A stretch of DNA of 64,000 bases from Rhizosaccharibacter radicis (GTDB lineage: Bacteria; Pseudomonadota; Alphaproteobacteria; Acetobacterales; Acetobacteraceae). The position numbers and the translations under genes are program-made. Shown here in pieces: positions 46,983-56,326 of the stretch. The notes beneath the pieces were generated by a model. It made no database searches, was not told where the DNA came from, and saw nothing but the letters and a program-made list of their open reading frames with translations. The DNA is taken from positions 248,001 to 312,000 of the forward strand of contig JAMZEJ010000006.1 in assembly GCA_024508355.1 (NCBI GenBank), read 5' to 3'. Each line of letters opens with the position of its first letter. The first letter of the stretch is position 1.

Positions 46983-48524
46983 TCATGCTGGCTGTGGCGA
47001 TGCGACGTGGGTGGCGAGCACGCTGCCGCTCTCGTGATCCAGCTCGAGCAGCTTTACGTCATAGCCCCACAGCCCGGCCAGATGACGAAGCACCGTCTTC
47101 GCGTCCTTCTCGTGCAGCAGATGTCCGGGCCGCGTCCGGTGTTCCAGCCGCAGGCAGCGATCGCCCGCCAGATCGACATCGACCACCTCGATGTCGGCAT
47201 AGAATTCCGATGGATCGTACGAGCGTGCCAGCGAACGCCGGATGGCCCGGTAGCCATCGTCGTCGTGGATCTCGTCCACCAGCAGATAAGGCCGGTCGGT
47301 GACGTCGTGCAGCCGGAACATCCGGAACTGCCGGATCACGGCCGGTGACAGGAACTGCTGGATGAAGCTCTCGTCGCGATATTCCGCCCAGGCGCGACGG
47401 AGCGTGCCGACGGGATCGCGGTTGCCGGCGAAATCAGGGAACCAGCGCCGGTCCTCCTCGGTCGGATCGGCGCAGACGCGGGCGATGTCGGTCATCATCG
47501 CGTAGCCGAGCGCGTAGGGGTTGAAGCTGGCGCCCCCGCCGGCATCGAAGCCCGGCTGGTTGATGACGTTGGTGGTGGAATGGATCGCCTCCAGATAGGC
47601 GGCGTCGTCGATCCGGCCCGTCTCGTGCAGGCGCGACATGATGTGGGTGTGCACCCAGGTGGCGCAGCCCTCGTTCATCATCTTCACCTGGGGCTGCGGG
47701 TAGAAGTACTGTGCGATCAGCCGGACGATGCGGATGATTTCCCGCTCCCAGCTGCGCAGCTTAGGTGCGTTCTTTTCGAGGAAATACAGCAGGTTCTCCT
47801 CCGGAAGACCCAGCCTGCGCCGGCGCTCCCCCGCGTCGTCGGGGCGCCCGGCGACCGGCTTCGTGGGCAGCGTGCGCCACAGATCGTTGTAGGCGCTTTC
47901 CTCGTGCTCGCGCCGCTCGCGCTCCCGTTTCTGTTCCGCGCGGAGGTCGAGGAGACGGCTGCCGCCGTGGCGGTGGATGCCCTGGTTCTGCAGCGCGTGG
48001 GCGGCATCCAGCACCCGTTCCACCGCCGATGCCCCGTGCCGCTCCTCGCACCGGGCGATGAAGCCGCGCGCAAATTCCAGATAATCCAGGATGGCCCCAG
48101 CGTCCGTCCAATCACGGAACAACCTGTTGTTCTTGAAGAAATGATTGTGGCCGAACGCCGCATGGGCGGTGACCAGCGCCTGCATGGTCGCGCTGTTCTC
48201 CTCCATCAGATAGGAGATGCACGGGTCGGAATTGATCACCACCTCGTAGGCAAGCCCCATCAGGCCGCGCCGGTACGCGTTCTCGTGGCCCATGAAGCGC
48301 TTGCCCCACGACCAGTGCCGGTAGATCAGCGGCATGCCGTGCGCCGCGTAGACGTCGAGCATCTGCTCGGAAGTGATCACCTCGAGGCGGTTCGGGTGGA
48401 CGTCCAGCCCGAGCTCGTGCTCGGAGATGCGCTCGATCGCGTCGTAGCAGCGACGCAGGATCGGGAAGTCCCAGTCGGCGCCGCGATAAAGCAGGTCGCC
48501 TCCGCCCGCGGTCATGGAAGCCAT
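46983..48524 (-). CDS. SpoVR family protein (YcgB-like)
   Basis: The 513-aa protein matches the SpoVR/YcgB family: DWDFPILRRCYDAIERISEHELGLDVHPNRLEVITSEQMLDVYAAHGMPLIYRHWSWGKRF near the N-terminus, INSDPCISYLMEENSATMQALVTAHAAFGHNHFFKNN, and YFYPQPQVKMMNEGCATWVHTHIM with the conserved His/Glu pattern. Molecular function is unknown. In proteobacteria it is conserved together with PrkA and DUF444, as here, and the three respond to stationary phase or nitrogen starvation. The ATG has GGGAAGGGA upstream, 28 bp after the DUF444 stop. Confidence 0.95.
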   Translation of the reverse strand: MASMTAGGGDLLYRGADWDFPILRRCYDAIERISEHELGLDVHPNRLEVITSEQMLDVYAAHGMPLIYRHWSWGKRFMGHENAYRRGLMGLAYEVVINSDPCISYLMEENSATMQALVTAHAAFGHNHFFKNNRLFRDWTDAGAILDYLEFARGFIARCEERHGASAVERVLDAAHALQNQGIHRHGGSRLLDLRAEQKRERERREHEESAYNDLWRTLPTKPVAGRPDDAGERRRRLGLPEENLLYFLEKNAPKLRSWEREIIRIVRLIAQYFYPQPQVKMMNEGCATWVHTHIMSRLHETGRIDDAAYLEAIHSTTNVINQPGFDAGGGASFNPYALGYAMMTDIARVCADPTEEDRRWFPDFAGNRDPVGTLRRAWAEYRDESFIQQFLSPAVIRQFRMFRLHDVTDRPYLLVDEIHDDDGYRAIRRSLARSYDPSEFYADIEVVDVDLAGDRCLRLEHRTRPGHLLHEKDAKTVLRHLAGLWGYDVKLLELDHESGSVLATHVASPQPA

Positions 48525-48552
48525 GCTGGGTCCCTTCCCGGCCGGGAAACGT

Positions 48553-49878
48553 TCAGGTCGCCACCGCCTCCGGACGCCGTCCGAACAGCTCCCGGAACAC
48601 GGGGAAGATGTCGCGCTTGTCGGAAACCTGCCGCATCGCCAGCCTGGGATCGGCTTCCGCCACCTGACGGTATCCCCGCCAGAGATCGGTCTCGCCGCGG
48701 ATCACCGCCCCCGAGCTCGCGATCTCGATATAGGCGAAATGCTGCACCAGCGGCAGGATCCGGTCCTGCAGCAACGCCCGCGAGACCGGCGTGTCGGACG
48801 CCGCGTTATCGCCGTCGGACGCCTGCGCGACGTAGATGTTCCAGCCGTCGGCTGGAAACCTCTCGTTCTGCACCCGCAGAAGTTCCAGCAACGCGCTGGA
48901 CACGATGGTGCCGCCGGACCGTGGATCGTGGAAGAAGGCTTGTTCATCCACCACCTCCGCCGCGTCGGCGTGCCGGATGAACACGAGCTCCACGTGCTTG
49001 TAGCGGCGCTCCAGAAAGACGTGCAGCAGCAGAAAGAACTGCTTGGCGAGGTCCTTCATGCGCTCCGTCATGGAGCCGGACACGTCCATCAGGCAGAACA
49101 TCACCGCGCGGGTGCTGGGACGCCGCACCGCGTTGAACCGGCGGTAGCGCAGATCCACCGGGTCGATCCAGGCGATGCGCCCGAGCCGGCGCTGCTGCTG
49201 TTGCAGAAGCTCGCGAAGCGAGGCGACCTCCGCCGTGGCCATTTCCCACGCGGGACTGCCTTCCGGAAGCGACTCCAGCCTGGCGAGCAGCCCGTCGAGA
49301 CGACGCTGGTTTTCCTCGATCTCGCTCGCTTTCGGACGGCGCAACCCGATCCTGCGCGCCATCGACAGCCGCATGGTCCGGCTCATGTCGAGCTGGGACG
49401 GCGCTCCGTCGCTGCTGAGCCCGGCACGCGACGGCACGTCCTGTTCCGTGGTGGAGATGTCGCGCTTCACCAGATCCGGCAGCTCCAGATCGTCGAAGAA
49501 CAGATCCAGAAATTCCTCGCGGCTGAGCACGAACCGGAACTCGTCCTGGCCGCCACCGCCCTGACCCGCTTCGGCCCCCTGCCCGCCGCTTCCACCGCGC
49601 CCGGGTGGCCGCTGGAGGCGGTCGCCGCGCGAAAAGCTCTTGTTGCCCGACAGGATGAGGTGCCGCTCGCCGCCGGTGAAGACGACATGCAGCGAAGGCT
49701 CGTGCAGCACGTCGGAGGGAATGGAGACCGCGCCTCCCTGCCCCACCTCGCGCAGCCGGCCGGCGGCTACCGCATCGCGCGCCGCCTTCTGGACCGCCCC
49801 GCGGGCACGCACCAGCACCCGCTGCCGGTTCTCCAGGCTCTTGCCGTGAGGGTTCTGCCGCCTGTCGATGATATCCAC
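48553..49878 (-). CDS. DUF444 / YeaH-family protein with von Willebrand-type fold
   Basis: The 441-aa protein has the YeaH N-terminus VDIIDRRQNPHGKSLENRQRVLVRA, a Gly-rich segment (GRGGSGGQGAEAGQGGGGQ), and a C-terminal vWA-like domain with the MIDAS start FCLMDVSGSMTERMKDLAKQFF. The GTG at 49878 places the family N-terminus at the start. The frame is open up to an ATG at 50028, but the added 50 residues do not resemble family members. It lies between prkA and spoVR and probably partners the PrkA kinase. The 169-bp gap to prkA would shrink to about 20 bp with the longer start. Confidence 0.9.
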   Translation of the reverse strand: MDIIDRRQNPHGKSLENRQRVLVRARGAVQKAARDAVAAGRLREVGQGGAVSIPSDVLHEPSLHVVFTGGERHLILSGNKSFSRGDRLQRPPGRGGSGGQGAEAGQGGGGQDEFRFVLSREEFLDLFFDDLELPDLVKRDISTTEQDVPSRAGLSSDGAPSQLDMSRTMRLSMARRIGLRRPKASEIEENQRRLDGLLARLESLPEGSPAWEMATAEVASLRELLQQQQRRLGRIAWIDPVDLRYRRFNAVRRPSTRAVMFCLMDVSGSMTERMKDLAKQFFLLLHVFLERRYKHVELVFIRHADAAEVVDEQAFFHDPRSGGTIVSSALLELLRVQNERFPADGWNIYVAQASDGDNAASDTPVSRALLQDRILPLVQHFAYIEIASSGAVIRGETDLWRGYRQVAEADPRLAMRQVSDKRDIFPVFRELFGRRPEAVAT

Positions 49879-50047
49879 GTAAGCATCTCGTCCCCGTCCG
49901 CCCCGAGGCGGACCGAAAAGCAAGTTCCCGCCCGGAAGCGGGCCGAAAAACGGGCCGCGGTCATGCCGGGAGGCGAACCGCTTCCCGACGGACGACCAAT
50001 CGGAAGGTGGCCATCCCGCGAGCACCATGCCGAAGAAGACGTGGCGT

Positions 50048-51994
50048 TCATGCGGACTGCTTCACCCGCATGTACCATTCCACCAGCCGGCGCACCTGCC
50101 GCTCCGTGTAGCCCCGGGCCACCATGCGCTGCACGAACTCCTCGTGCTTCTTCTCGCTGTCGCCGTCCTTCTTCGAACCGAAGCTGATCACCGGCAGCAG
50201 ATCCTCAACCTGGGAGAACATCCGCTTCTCGATCACGTCGCGGATCTTCTCGTAGGAGGTCCAGGACGGGTTGTGGCCGCCGCCGGTCGCTCGCGCGCGG
50301 AGCGAGAACTTCACCACCTCGTTGCGGAAATCCTTCGGGTTGGCGATCCCCGCCGGCTTCTCGATCTTGGTGAGCTCGGCGTTCAGGAGATCCCGGCTGA
50401 GCATCTGTCCCGTGTCGGGATCCTTGAAGTCCTGGTCCTCGATCCACGCATCCGCATAGTCGAGATAGCGGTCGAACAGGTTCTGGCCGTAGTCGTGATA
50501 GCTTTCGAGATAGGCCTTCTGGATCTCGTTGCCCACGAACTCGACATAGCGACCCGCGAGCTCGGTCTTGAGCATGGCAAGATAGGCGGCCTCCGTGTCA
50601 CCCGGAAACTGTTCGCGCTTCACCGCCTGTTCCAGCACGTACATCAGATGCACGGGGTCCGCGGATATCTCCACGGCATCGTGGTTGAAGGTGGCCGACA
50701 GCACCTTGAACGCGAACCTCGTCGACAGGCCGTCCATGCCCTCGTCGACGCCGGCGGCGTCGCGGTACTCCTGCATGGTCTTGGCCTTGGGGTCGGTTTC
50801 CCGGATGTTCTCGCCGTTATAGACCCGCAGCTTCGCATAGGGCGTCGAGTTGGCGTGCGGCTTCAGCCGCGACAGCACGGTAAAGCGCGCCAGCATCTCC
50901 AGCGTGTTCGGCGCGCACGGGGCCTGCCCCAGCGCCGAGGACGAGATCAGCTTCTCGTAGATGCGCGTTTCCTCGGCCACGCGCAGGCAGTACGGCACCT
51001 TGATCACGCACACGCGGTCGAGAAAGGCCTCGTTGGTCCGGTTGTTGCGGAAGCTCTGCCATTCCGCCTCGTTGGAATGGGCCAGGATCACCCCACCCCA
51101 GGGGATGGAGCCGATGTTCTCGGTGCCGACATAGTTGCCCTCCTGCGTCGCGGTGAGCAGCGGATGCAGCATCTTGATCGGCGCCTTGAACATCTCCACG
51201 AACTCGAGGATGCCCTGGTTGGCGCGGTTCAGGCCGCCGGAGAAGCCATAGGCGTCGGGATCGCTTTGGCTGAAGTTCTCGAGCTGCCTGATGTCCACCT
51301 TGCCGACCAGCGCCGACACGTCCTGGTTGTTGTCGTCCCCCGGCTCGGTCTTGGCGATCGCGATCTGGCGCAGCTTGCTCGGATGCAGCTTCACCACCCG
51401 GAACCGCGACAGGTCGCCGTCGAACTCTTCCAGCCGCTTCAACGCCCACGGGCTGGCGATGCCGGTCAGGGCGCGACGCGGGATGCCGTAGCGCTCTTCC
51501 AGGCTCGGCCCCATCGTGTCGGGATCGAACAACCCGAGCGGGCTTTCGAACACCGGGCTGAGGTCGCGGCCGGCCTTGAGCACATAGATCGGCTCGCGCT
51601 CCATCAGCGTCTTCAGCCGCTCGCCGAGCGACGATTTGCCGCCGCCCACGGGGCCCAGCAGGTAGAGGATCTGCTTGCGCTCTTCCAGCCCCTGGGCCGC
51701 GTGCCGGAAGAAGCCGACGATGCGCTCGACCGTTTCCTCCATGCCGTGGAAGTCGGCGAAGGCCGGGTAGATCCGCATGGTGCGGTTCATGAAGATGCGT
51801 GCGAGTCGTGGATCCTTGGAGGTGTCCACCGTTTCCGGCTCGCCGATCGCCCGCAGCATCCTTTCCGCGGCGCTGCTGTAGCAGCTGCGGTCTTCGGCAC
51901 ATTGTTCCAGATAGTCGCCGAGGCTCATCTCGGTCACCCGGCGCTGTTCGCGCAGGGATGTGGCGAGGGTGAAGACGTCGTCCAGCGGTGCCAT
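50048..51994 (-). CDS. prkA: PrkA-type AAA+ serine protein kinase (YeaG-like)
   Basis: The 648-aa protein has the PrkA N-terminal AAA+ module: MSLGDYLEQCAEDRSCYSSAAERML, RIYPAFADFHGMEETVERIVGFFRHAAQGLEERKQILYLLGPVGGGKSSLGERLK with a Walker A motif, and NRANQGILEFVEMFKAPIKMLHPLLTATQEGNY. The C-terminal PrkA domain ends ARGYTERQVRRLVEWYMRVK. Length is as in E. coli YeaG. It is linked to nitrogen-starvation and stationary-phase survival in enterics. The ATG at 51994 has GGGAG upstream. It heads the prkA / DUF444 / spoVR set; the 235-bp region before it probably carries the operon promoter, which I could not assign to a sigma factor. Confidence 0.96.
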   Translation of the reverse strand: MAPLDDVFTLATSLREQRRVTEMSLGDYLEQCAEDRSCYSSAAERMLRAIGEPETVDTSKDPRLARIFMNRTMRIYPAFADFHGMEETVERIVGFFRHAAQGLEERKQILYLLGPVGGGKSSLGERLKTLMEREPIYVLKAGRDLSPVFESPLGLFDPDTMGPSLEERYGIPRRALTGIASPWALKRLEEFDGDLSRFRVVKLHPSKLRQIAIAKTEPGDDNNQDVSALVGKVDIRQLENFSQSDPDAYGFSGGLNRANQGILEFVEMFKAPIKMLHPLLTATQEGNYVGTENIGSIPWGGVILAHSNEAEWQSFRNNRTNEAFLDRVCVIKVPYCLRVAEETRIYEKLISSSALGQAPCAPNTLEMLARFTVLSRLKPHANSTPYAKLRVYNGENIRETDPKAKTMQEYRDAAGVDEGMDGLSTRFAFKVLSATFNHDAVEISADPVHLMYVLEQAVKREQFPGDTEAAYLAMLKTELAGRYVEFVGNEIQKAYLESYHDYGQNLFDRYLDYADAWIEDQDFKDPDTGQMLSRDLLNAELTKIEKPAGIANPKDFRNEVVKFSLRARATGGGHNPSWTSYEKIRDVIEKRMFSQVEDLLPVISFGSKKDGDSEKKHEEFVQRMVARGYTERQVRRLVEWYMRVKQSA

Positions 51995-52229
51995 GAGCCA
52001 AGCTCCCAGACCGCGACACCCACCCGCCGGACGGAGCCGGCGCCTTGGCGCCGCCCGTTTCCGACCTCGAAGCACAGCCCCGATCCGCCGATGGTCTGGT
52101 TTTGGATCGAACAGGCTGCTGGCGTGCGGCTTTCCGACAAGAACGGCCTCCGATCGGCCGCCACAACCGGAGGCTATCGGTTCCCAGAAGCGGGTTTCAA
52201 CTAAATAGCGGCGTCGCTGCCGCATCGCG

Positions 52230-53015
52230 TCATGTGTTGATCACACATCCGTCGAAACCCGGCTCCACGTCCGGCGGCAGGTGCCGCTGCATCCAGTCCC
52301 AGTCCAGATCCACCCCGATATGGGTCAGGATGGTGCGCCGAGCGCCGATCCGCCGGCGCCATTCCAGCACCAGGTCCAGATGCGCGTGCGCCGGATGCGG
52401 CGCTCGCTGGAAGCAGCCGACGATCCAGGTATCCACGCCGGCCAGCACTTCCAGTGCCGCCTCGTCGAGGAACATCACGTCGGTGCAATACGCGAACCGG
52501 CCGGTGCGCAGCCCGAGCGTGGTGCCCTGGCCGTGGCGCTGGGTGAACAGTTCGAGCCGCAACCCCGCCGCCTCGATCACCGAGCCGGCTTCCACCACCA
52601 CCGGCTCAATCACCGGCCGGTAGAAGCCCGGCGGTGACCAGGGCCGGAACGCGTAGGCGAAACGCCCCGCGATCTCGGCCATCACCGGCTCGGTGCCGAA
52701 GGCCTGGATCGGCCGGTTCAGGACGCGGTTGAGGCTCCGCACCTCGTCGAGGCCGGCAACGTGGTCGGCGTGGGCGTGGGTGTAGAACAGCGCGTCGATG
52801 CGCCCGATGCCGCAGCCGATCAGCTGCGCGTGCAGGTCCGGCGCGGTATCCACCAGCAGGCGGCGCCCGTCGTCGCCCTCGATCACGATGGAGGACCGGG
52901 TGCGGCGGTTGCGCGGCTCCCGCGGGTCGCACTGCCCCCAATCGCCCCGTCCATCCCGGCCGCCCAGCATGGGCACACCGGCGGAGCCGCCGCTGCCGAG
53001 CATGGTGACGCGCAT
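52230..53015 (-). CDS. MBL-fold metallo-hydrolase (PhnP-like)
   Basis: The 261-aa protein has the metallo-beta-lactamase core with the HxHxDH motif THAHADHVAGLDEVR (His80 to His85), plus LTHIGVDLDWDWM near the end. The N-terminus is the PhnP-type MLGSGGSAGVPMLGG. It is likely a phosphodiesterase. It follows tatD by five bases and is the last gene of the eight-gene minus-strand run. The same metG-tatD-MBL order is common in alphaproteobacteria. Confidence 0.9.
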   Translation of the reverse strand: MRVTMLGSGGSAGVPMLGGRDGRGDWGQCDPREPRNRRTRSSIVIEGDDGRRLLVDTAPDLHAQLIGCGIGRIDALFYTHAHADHVAGLDEVRSLNRVLNRPIQAFGTEPVMAEIAGRFAYAFRPWSPPGFYRPVIEPVVVEAGSVIEAAGLRLELFTQRHGQGTTLGLRTGRFAYCTDVMFLDEAALEVLAGVDTWIVGCFQRAPHPAHAHLDLVLEWRRRIGARRTILTHIGVDLDWDWMQRHLPPDVEPGFDGCVINT

Positions 53016-53020
53016 GCGGT

Positions 53021-53803
53021 TCAGCCGACCTTGAACAATCGCCGGAAATTGCCGGTGGTGATCTCGGCCAGGCGCTCCGCTGCCACCCCCCTTTCCTCGG
53101 CCAGCCGACGGGCGGTATGCGCCACGAAACCCGGCTCGTTTTGCTTGCCCCTCACCGGCACCGGCGCGAGATAGGGCGCGTCGGTTTCCACCAGCAGCCG
53201 GTCCTCCGGCACCGCCCGGGCGATCGCCCGCAACTCGTCGGATTTCGGGAAGGTCAGGATTCCCGAGAAGCTGACATAGCCGCCCAGCCGGACCCCGCAT
53301 TCCGCCAGCGCGGCGCCCGACGAGAAGCAATGCAGCAGAAACGGAAACGAACCGTCCTCGGCATGCGCGCGCTCCAGCATGGCGATCATGTCCTCGTCCG
53401 CCGCCCGGGCGTGGATCACCAGCGGCAGCCCGGTTTCCCGCGCCGCGGCGATGTGGGCCCGGAAGCTCCGCTGTTGCGCGGGGCGGACGTCCGGGGCGCC
53501 ATGGAAATAATCGAGGCCGCTTTCCCCGATGCCGATCACCCCCGGCGCGGACGCGGCCAGGGACGCCAGCCCATCGGCGTCTTGGTCCTCCGTGTGGGCG
53601 TTGTCCGGATGGGTCCCGATCGTGCACCACACGTCCAGCGTCGGCCGGCTGAGCGCGGTCAGTCCGATATTGACCGCGGCGCGCGACAGGCGGGTGCCGA
53701 TGGTCACCAGCCCCGACAAGCCCGCCTGCTCGGCGCGGTCCAGGATCGCGTCCCGCTCTTCCTCGGGCAGCAGGTCGAGATGGCAGTGGGAATCGATCAG
53801 CAT
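53021..53803 (-). CDS. tatD: TatD-family metal-dependent hydrolase (DNase)
   Basis: The 260-aa TIM-barrel hydrolase has DSHCHLDLL (HxH metal pair), IGIGESGLDYFHG, PLVIHARAADEDM, LLHCFSSG and LVETDAPYLAPVPVRGKQNEP, all in the usual order. TatD proteins show 3'-5' exonuclease or D-aminoacyl-tRNA-related activity. The ATG at 53803 lies seven bases after the metG stop. Confidence 0.93.
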   Translation of the reverse strand: MLIDSHCHLDLLPEEERDAILDRAEQAGLSGLVTIGTRLSRAAVNIGLTALSRPTLDVWCTIGTHPDNAHTEDQDADGLASLAASAPGVIGIGESGLDYFHGAPDVRPAQQRSFRAHIAAARETGLPLVIHARAADEDMIAMLERAHAEDGSFPFLLHCFSSGAALAECGVRLGGYVSFSGILTFPKSDELRAIARAVPEDRLLVETDAPYLAPVPVRGKQNEPGFVAHTARRLAEERGVAAERLAEITTGNFRRLFKVG

Positions 53804-53810
53804 CGAGGAC

Positions 53811-55346
53811 TCAAGCCGCCTGCTCGGCGAAGCGCGGGAAGATGCCGCTCGGCGCCGGTAGCACCGTGCCGCCCGGCAGCGGGACCGCAAGCCCGGCCAG
53901 GGAACGGGCTTCGACCGGCACGCCGAGCTGATCGAGCATCCGGCCCATGCTGTCCGGCATGAAGGGCTGCAGCACGGTCGCCACCGCGCGGAGGGTATCG
54001 GCCAGCACCCGCAGCACGGCGGCCATCCGGTCCGGATCGGTCTTTCGCAACGCCCATGGCGCCTGCCGGTCGACATAGGCGTTGCCGGCCCGGACCACCT
54101 TCCACACGGTTTCCAGCGCCTCGTGCAGCGCTTGCCGGTCGATGAGCTCCCGGAGCTGGTCCGGGAGGGCCGCGGCGAGCGACAACAGCGCCTCGTCGTC
54201 CTCCGTCGGCGCCGCGATCGCCGGAAGCCGTCCGCCGAGGTTGCGCGCCACCTGCGACAGGGTGCGCTGCGACAGGTTGCCCAGATCATTGGCCAGCTCG
54301 ACGTTCAACCGGCCGATCAGCGCGCGGCGGCTGAAATCGCCGTCCGAGCCGAACGGAACCTCCCGCAACAGGAAATAGCGCACCGGATCGAGCCCGAACT
54401 CCGCCACCAGCGCCCTCGGATCGATCACGTTGCCGACCGACTTGCTCATCTTCTCGCCTTCCACCGTCCACCACCCGTGGGCGAACACGCGGCGCGGCGG
54501 CTCCAGCCCGGCCGACATCAGGAAGGCGGGCCAGAACACCGCGTGGAAGCGCACGATCTCCTTGGCCAGCAGATGCAGGTCCGCCGGCCAGAACCGCCAG
54601 AGCGGGCCATTCTCGTCCGGGAAGCCGAGAGCCGAGATGTAGTTCACCAGCGCGTCGACCCAGACATACATCACGTGATCGGGGTCGTTCGGCACCGGGA
54701 CGCCCCAGCGGAAGCCCGAACGGCTGATGCTGAGGTCCTTCAACCCCTGGCGCACGAAGCTCAGCACCTCGTTGCGGCGGCTGGGTGGCCCGATCACCTC
54801 CGGATTGGCGTCGTAGAATGCCAGCAACCGGTCCTGCCACGCGGACAGGCGGAAGAAGTAGGACGGCTCCTTCACCCAGGATACCGGCGCGCCGGTCGGC
54901 GCCAGCCGGGTGCCGTCCGGCAGCGTCGTCAGCTCATCGTCGTTGTAGAAGCTCTCGTCCCGGAGCGCGTACCATCCCTCGTAGGCGCCGAGATACACGT
55001 CGCCGCTCGCCACGAGCCGGTCCCAGAAGGCCGCACAGGCCCGCTTGTGCCGCGCCTCGGTGGTGCGGATGAAGTCGTCGAACGAGACGCCCATCGCTTC
55101 CGCCATCGCGCGGAAATCGGCGGACAGCCGGTCCACATGCGCCTGCGGATCGACCCCGGTGGCCACCGCGGCCTGCTCGACCTTCTGGCCGTGCTCGTCG
55201 GTGCCGGTGAGGAAGAATACGTCGAACCCGTCCAGACGCTTCCAGCGCGCCATCACATCGGCGGCGATGGAGGTGTAGGCATGGCCGATATGGGGAGCGC
55301 CGTTCACGTAGTAGATCGGCGTGGTGATGAAGAAGCGTCGGCTCAT
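53811..55346 (-). CDS. metG: Methionyl-tRNA synthetase
   Basis: The 511-aa class I synthetase has the HIGH motif (PHIGHAYTS, residues 19-22) and KMSKS (EGEKMSKSVGNVIDP). It is the short form without the zinc-binding Cys cluster and without the C-terminal tRNA-binding EMAP-like domain, as in many alphaproteobacteria. The ATG overlaps the holB stop in ATGA. Confidence 0.97.
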   Translation of the reverse strand: MSRRFFITTPIYYVNGAPHIGHAYTSIAADVMARWKRLDGFDVFFLTGTDEHGQKVEQAAVATGVDPQAHVDRLSADFRAMAEAMGVSFDDFIRTTEARHKRACAAFWDRLVASGDVYLGAYEGWYALRDESFYNDDELTTLPDGTRLAPTGAPVSWVKEPSYFFRLSAWQDRLLAFYDANPEVIGPPSRRNEVLSFVRQGLKDLSISRSGFRWGVPVPNDPDHVMYVWVDALVNYISALGFPDENGPLWRFWPADLHLLAKEIVRFHAVFWPAFLMSAGLEPPRRVFAHGWWTVEGEKMSKSVGNVIDPRALVAEFGLDPVRYFLLREVPFGSDGDFSRRALIGRLNVELANDLGNLSQRTLSQVARNLGGRLPAIAAPTEDDEALLSLAAALPDQLRELIDRQALHEALETVWKVVRAGNAYVDRQAPWALRKTDPDRMAAVLRVLADTLRAVATVLQPFMPDSMGRMLDQLGVPVEARSLAGLAVPLPGGTVLPAPSGIFPRFAEQAA

Positions 55347-56326
55347 GATCCGCCCAGAAGATGGAGGCCGGACAGGATCGTCTGCCTCTTGTCGAGAGTG
55401 AAGCGTTCGGCGTCGTCGCGCATCGCCGCCAGCCGCGACCAGAGCTCGCTCCCGTCGGCGAGTCCCCGCCCCTGCGGCAGCGACGCCCCGCTCCGGGCCG
55501 CCCGGCGGATGCCGTCGCCCAGCACCGCGGCCGCCTGGTCGAAGAATGTGGCGATGCCGTCCGGGCGGCGCAACGCCAGCTCGGCCAGCTTGAACTGCTC
55601 GGCCTCCCCGGCGCCCGCCAGCACGGTCTCGATCCCGGCCCGGAGCTGCGCCGCCGCATCGTCCGCCAGCGCGAGCGCCCGCCCGGGAGAGCCGCCGGAC
55701 AGCGGCAGCAGTTCGTCGATCCCGTTTCCGGACAGGTCCGGCCGCAGATGGCGCAGCGCCGCCGTCATCGCGTCGCGGTCCAGCGGCGGCAGCCTGAGGG
55801 TGCGGCAGCGGCTGCGGATCGTCGGCAGAAGCCGCCCCGGCGCGGATGCGGTCAGCAGCAACAGGGTGCGAGCCGGCGGTTCCTCCAGCAGCTTGAGCAG
55901 AGCGTTGGCGGCATTGCGGTTCAGCCGGTCGGCGCCGTCCACCACCACCACGCGCCAGCCGCCCTCGGCGGCGGTGCGCCGCAGGAACTCCGCCACCCGG
56001 CGCACGTCCTCGATCACGATCTCGTCCCGCCGGACGCCGCGCTTCTCGTCGAAGGCTCGCGCCACCGTCAGCAGGTCCGGATGGCTGCCCATCGCCACGC
56101 GTCGGAACAACGGCAGGTTCGGGGCCACCGCCATGGTGGCGCCTTCGCCGCCGGCCAGCAGCCAGCGCGCGGCCCGGAAGGCCAGCGTTTCCTTGCCGAC
56201 GCCCTCCGGTCCCGCCAGCAGCCAGGCATGATGCAGACGGCCGCCGCGATGGGCGGCGAGCAGCGTGCCTTCCGCCTGCTCGTGCCCGAACAACCGCGCC
56301 TGTTCCCGGGGTGCCGCGACCGTCAC
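55343..56326 (-). CDS. holB: DNA polymerase III subunit delta'
   Basis: The 327-aa clamp-loader subunit starts at a GTG that overlaps the tmk stop in GTGA. Visible blocks are LFGHEQAEGTLLAAHRGGRLHHAWLLAGPEGVGKETLAFRAARWLL, VRRVAEFLRRTAAEGGWRVVVVDGADRLNRNAANALLKLLEEPPARTLLLLTA, and RSRCRTLRLPPL, the AAA+ core with an altered P-loop. The zinc-binding Cys cluster found in E. coli delta' is not seen. It works with tmk and metG in a housekeeping operon. Confidence 0.92.
   Translation of the reverse strand: MTVAAPREQARLFGHEQAEGTLLAAHRGGRLHHAWLLAGPEGVGKETLAFRAARWLLAGGEGATMAVAPNLPLFRRVAMGSHPDLLTVARAFDEKRGVRRDEIVIEDVRRVAEFLRRTAAEGGWRVVVVDGADRLNRNAANALLKLLEEPPARTLLLLTASAPGRLLPTIRSRCRTLRLPPLDRDAMTAALRHLRPDLSGNGIDELLPLSGGSPGRALALADDAAAQLRAGIETVLAGAGEAEQFKLAELALRRPDGIATFFDQAAAVLGDGIRRAARSGASLPQGRGLADGSELWSRLAAMRDDAERFTLDKRQTILSGLHLLGGS

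Noticed and set aside
49879..50028. 50-residue N-terminal extension of the DUF444 protein from an ATG at 50028
   Set aside because: The extra residues do not resemble the family, whose start lies at VDIIDRRQNP, matching a GTG at 49878. It would close the gap to prkA, so it is noted as an alternative only.
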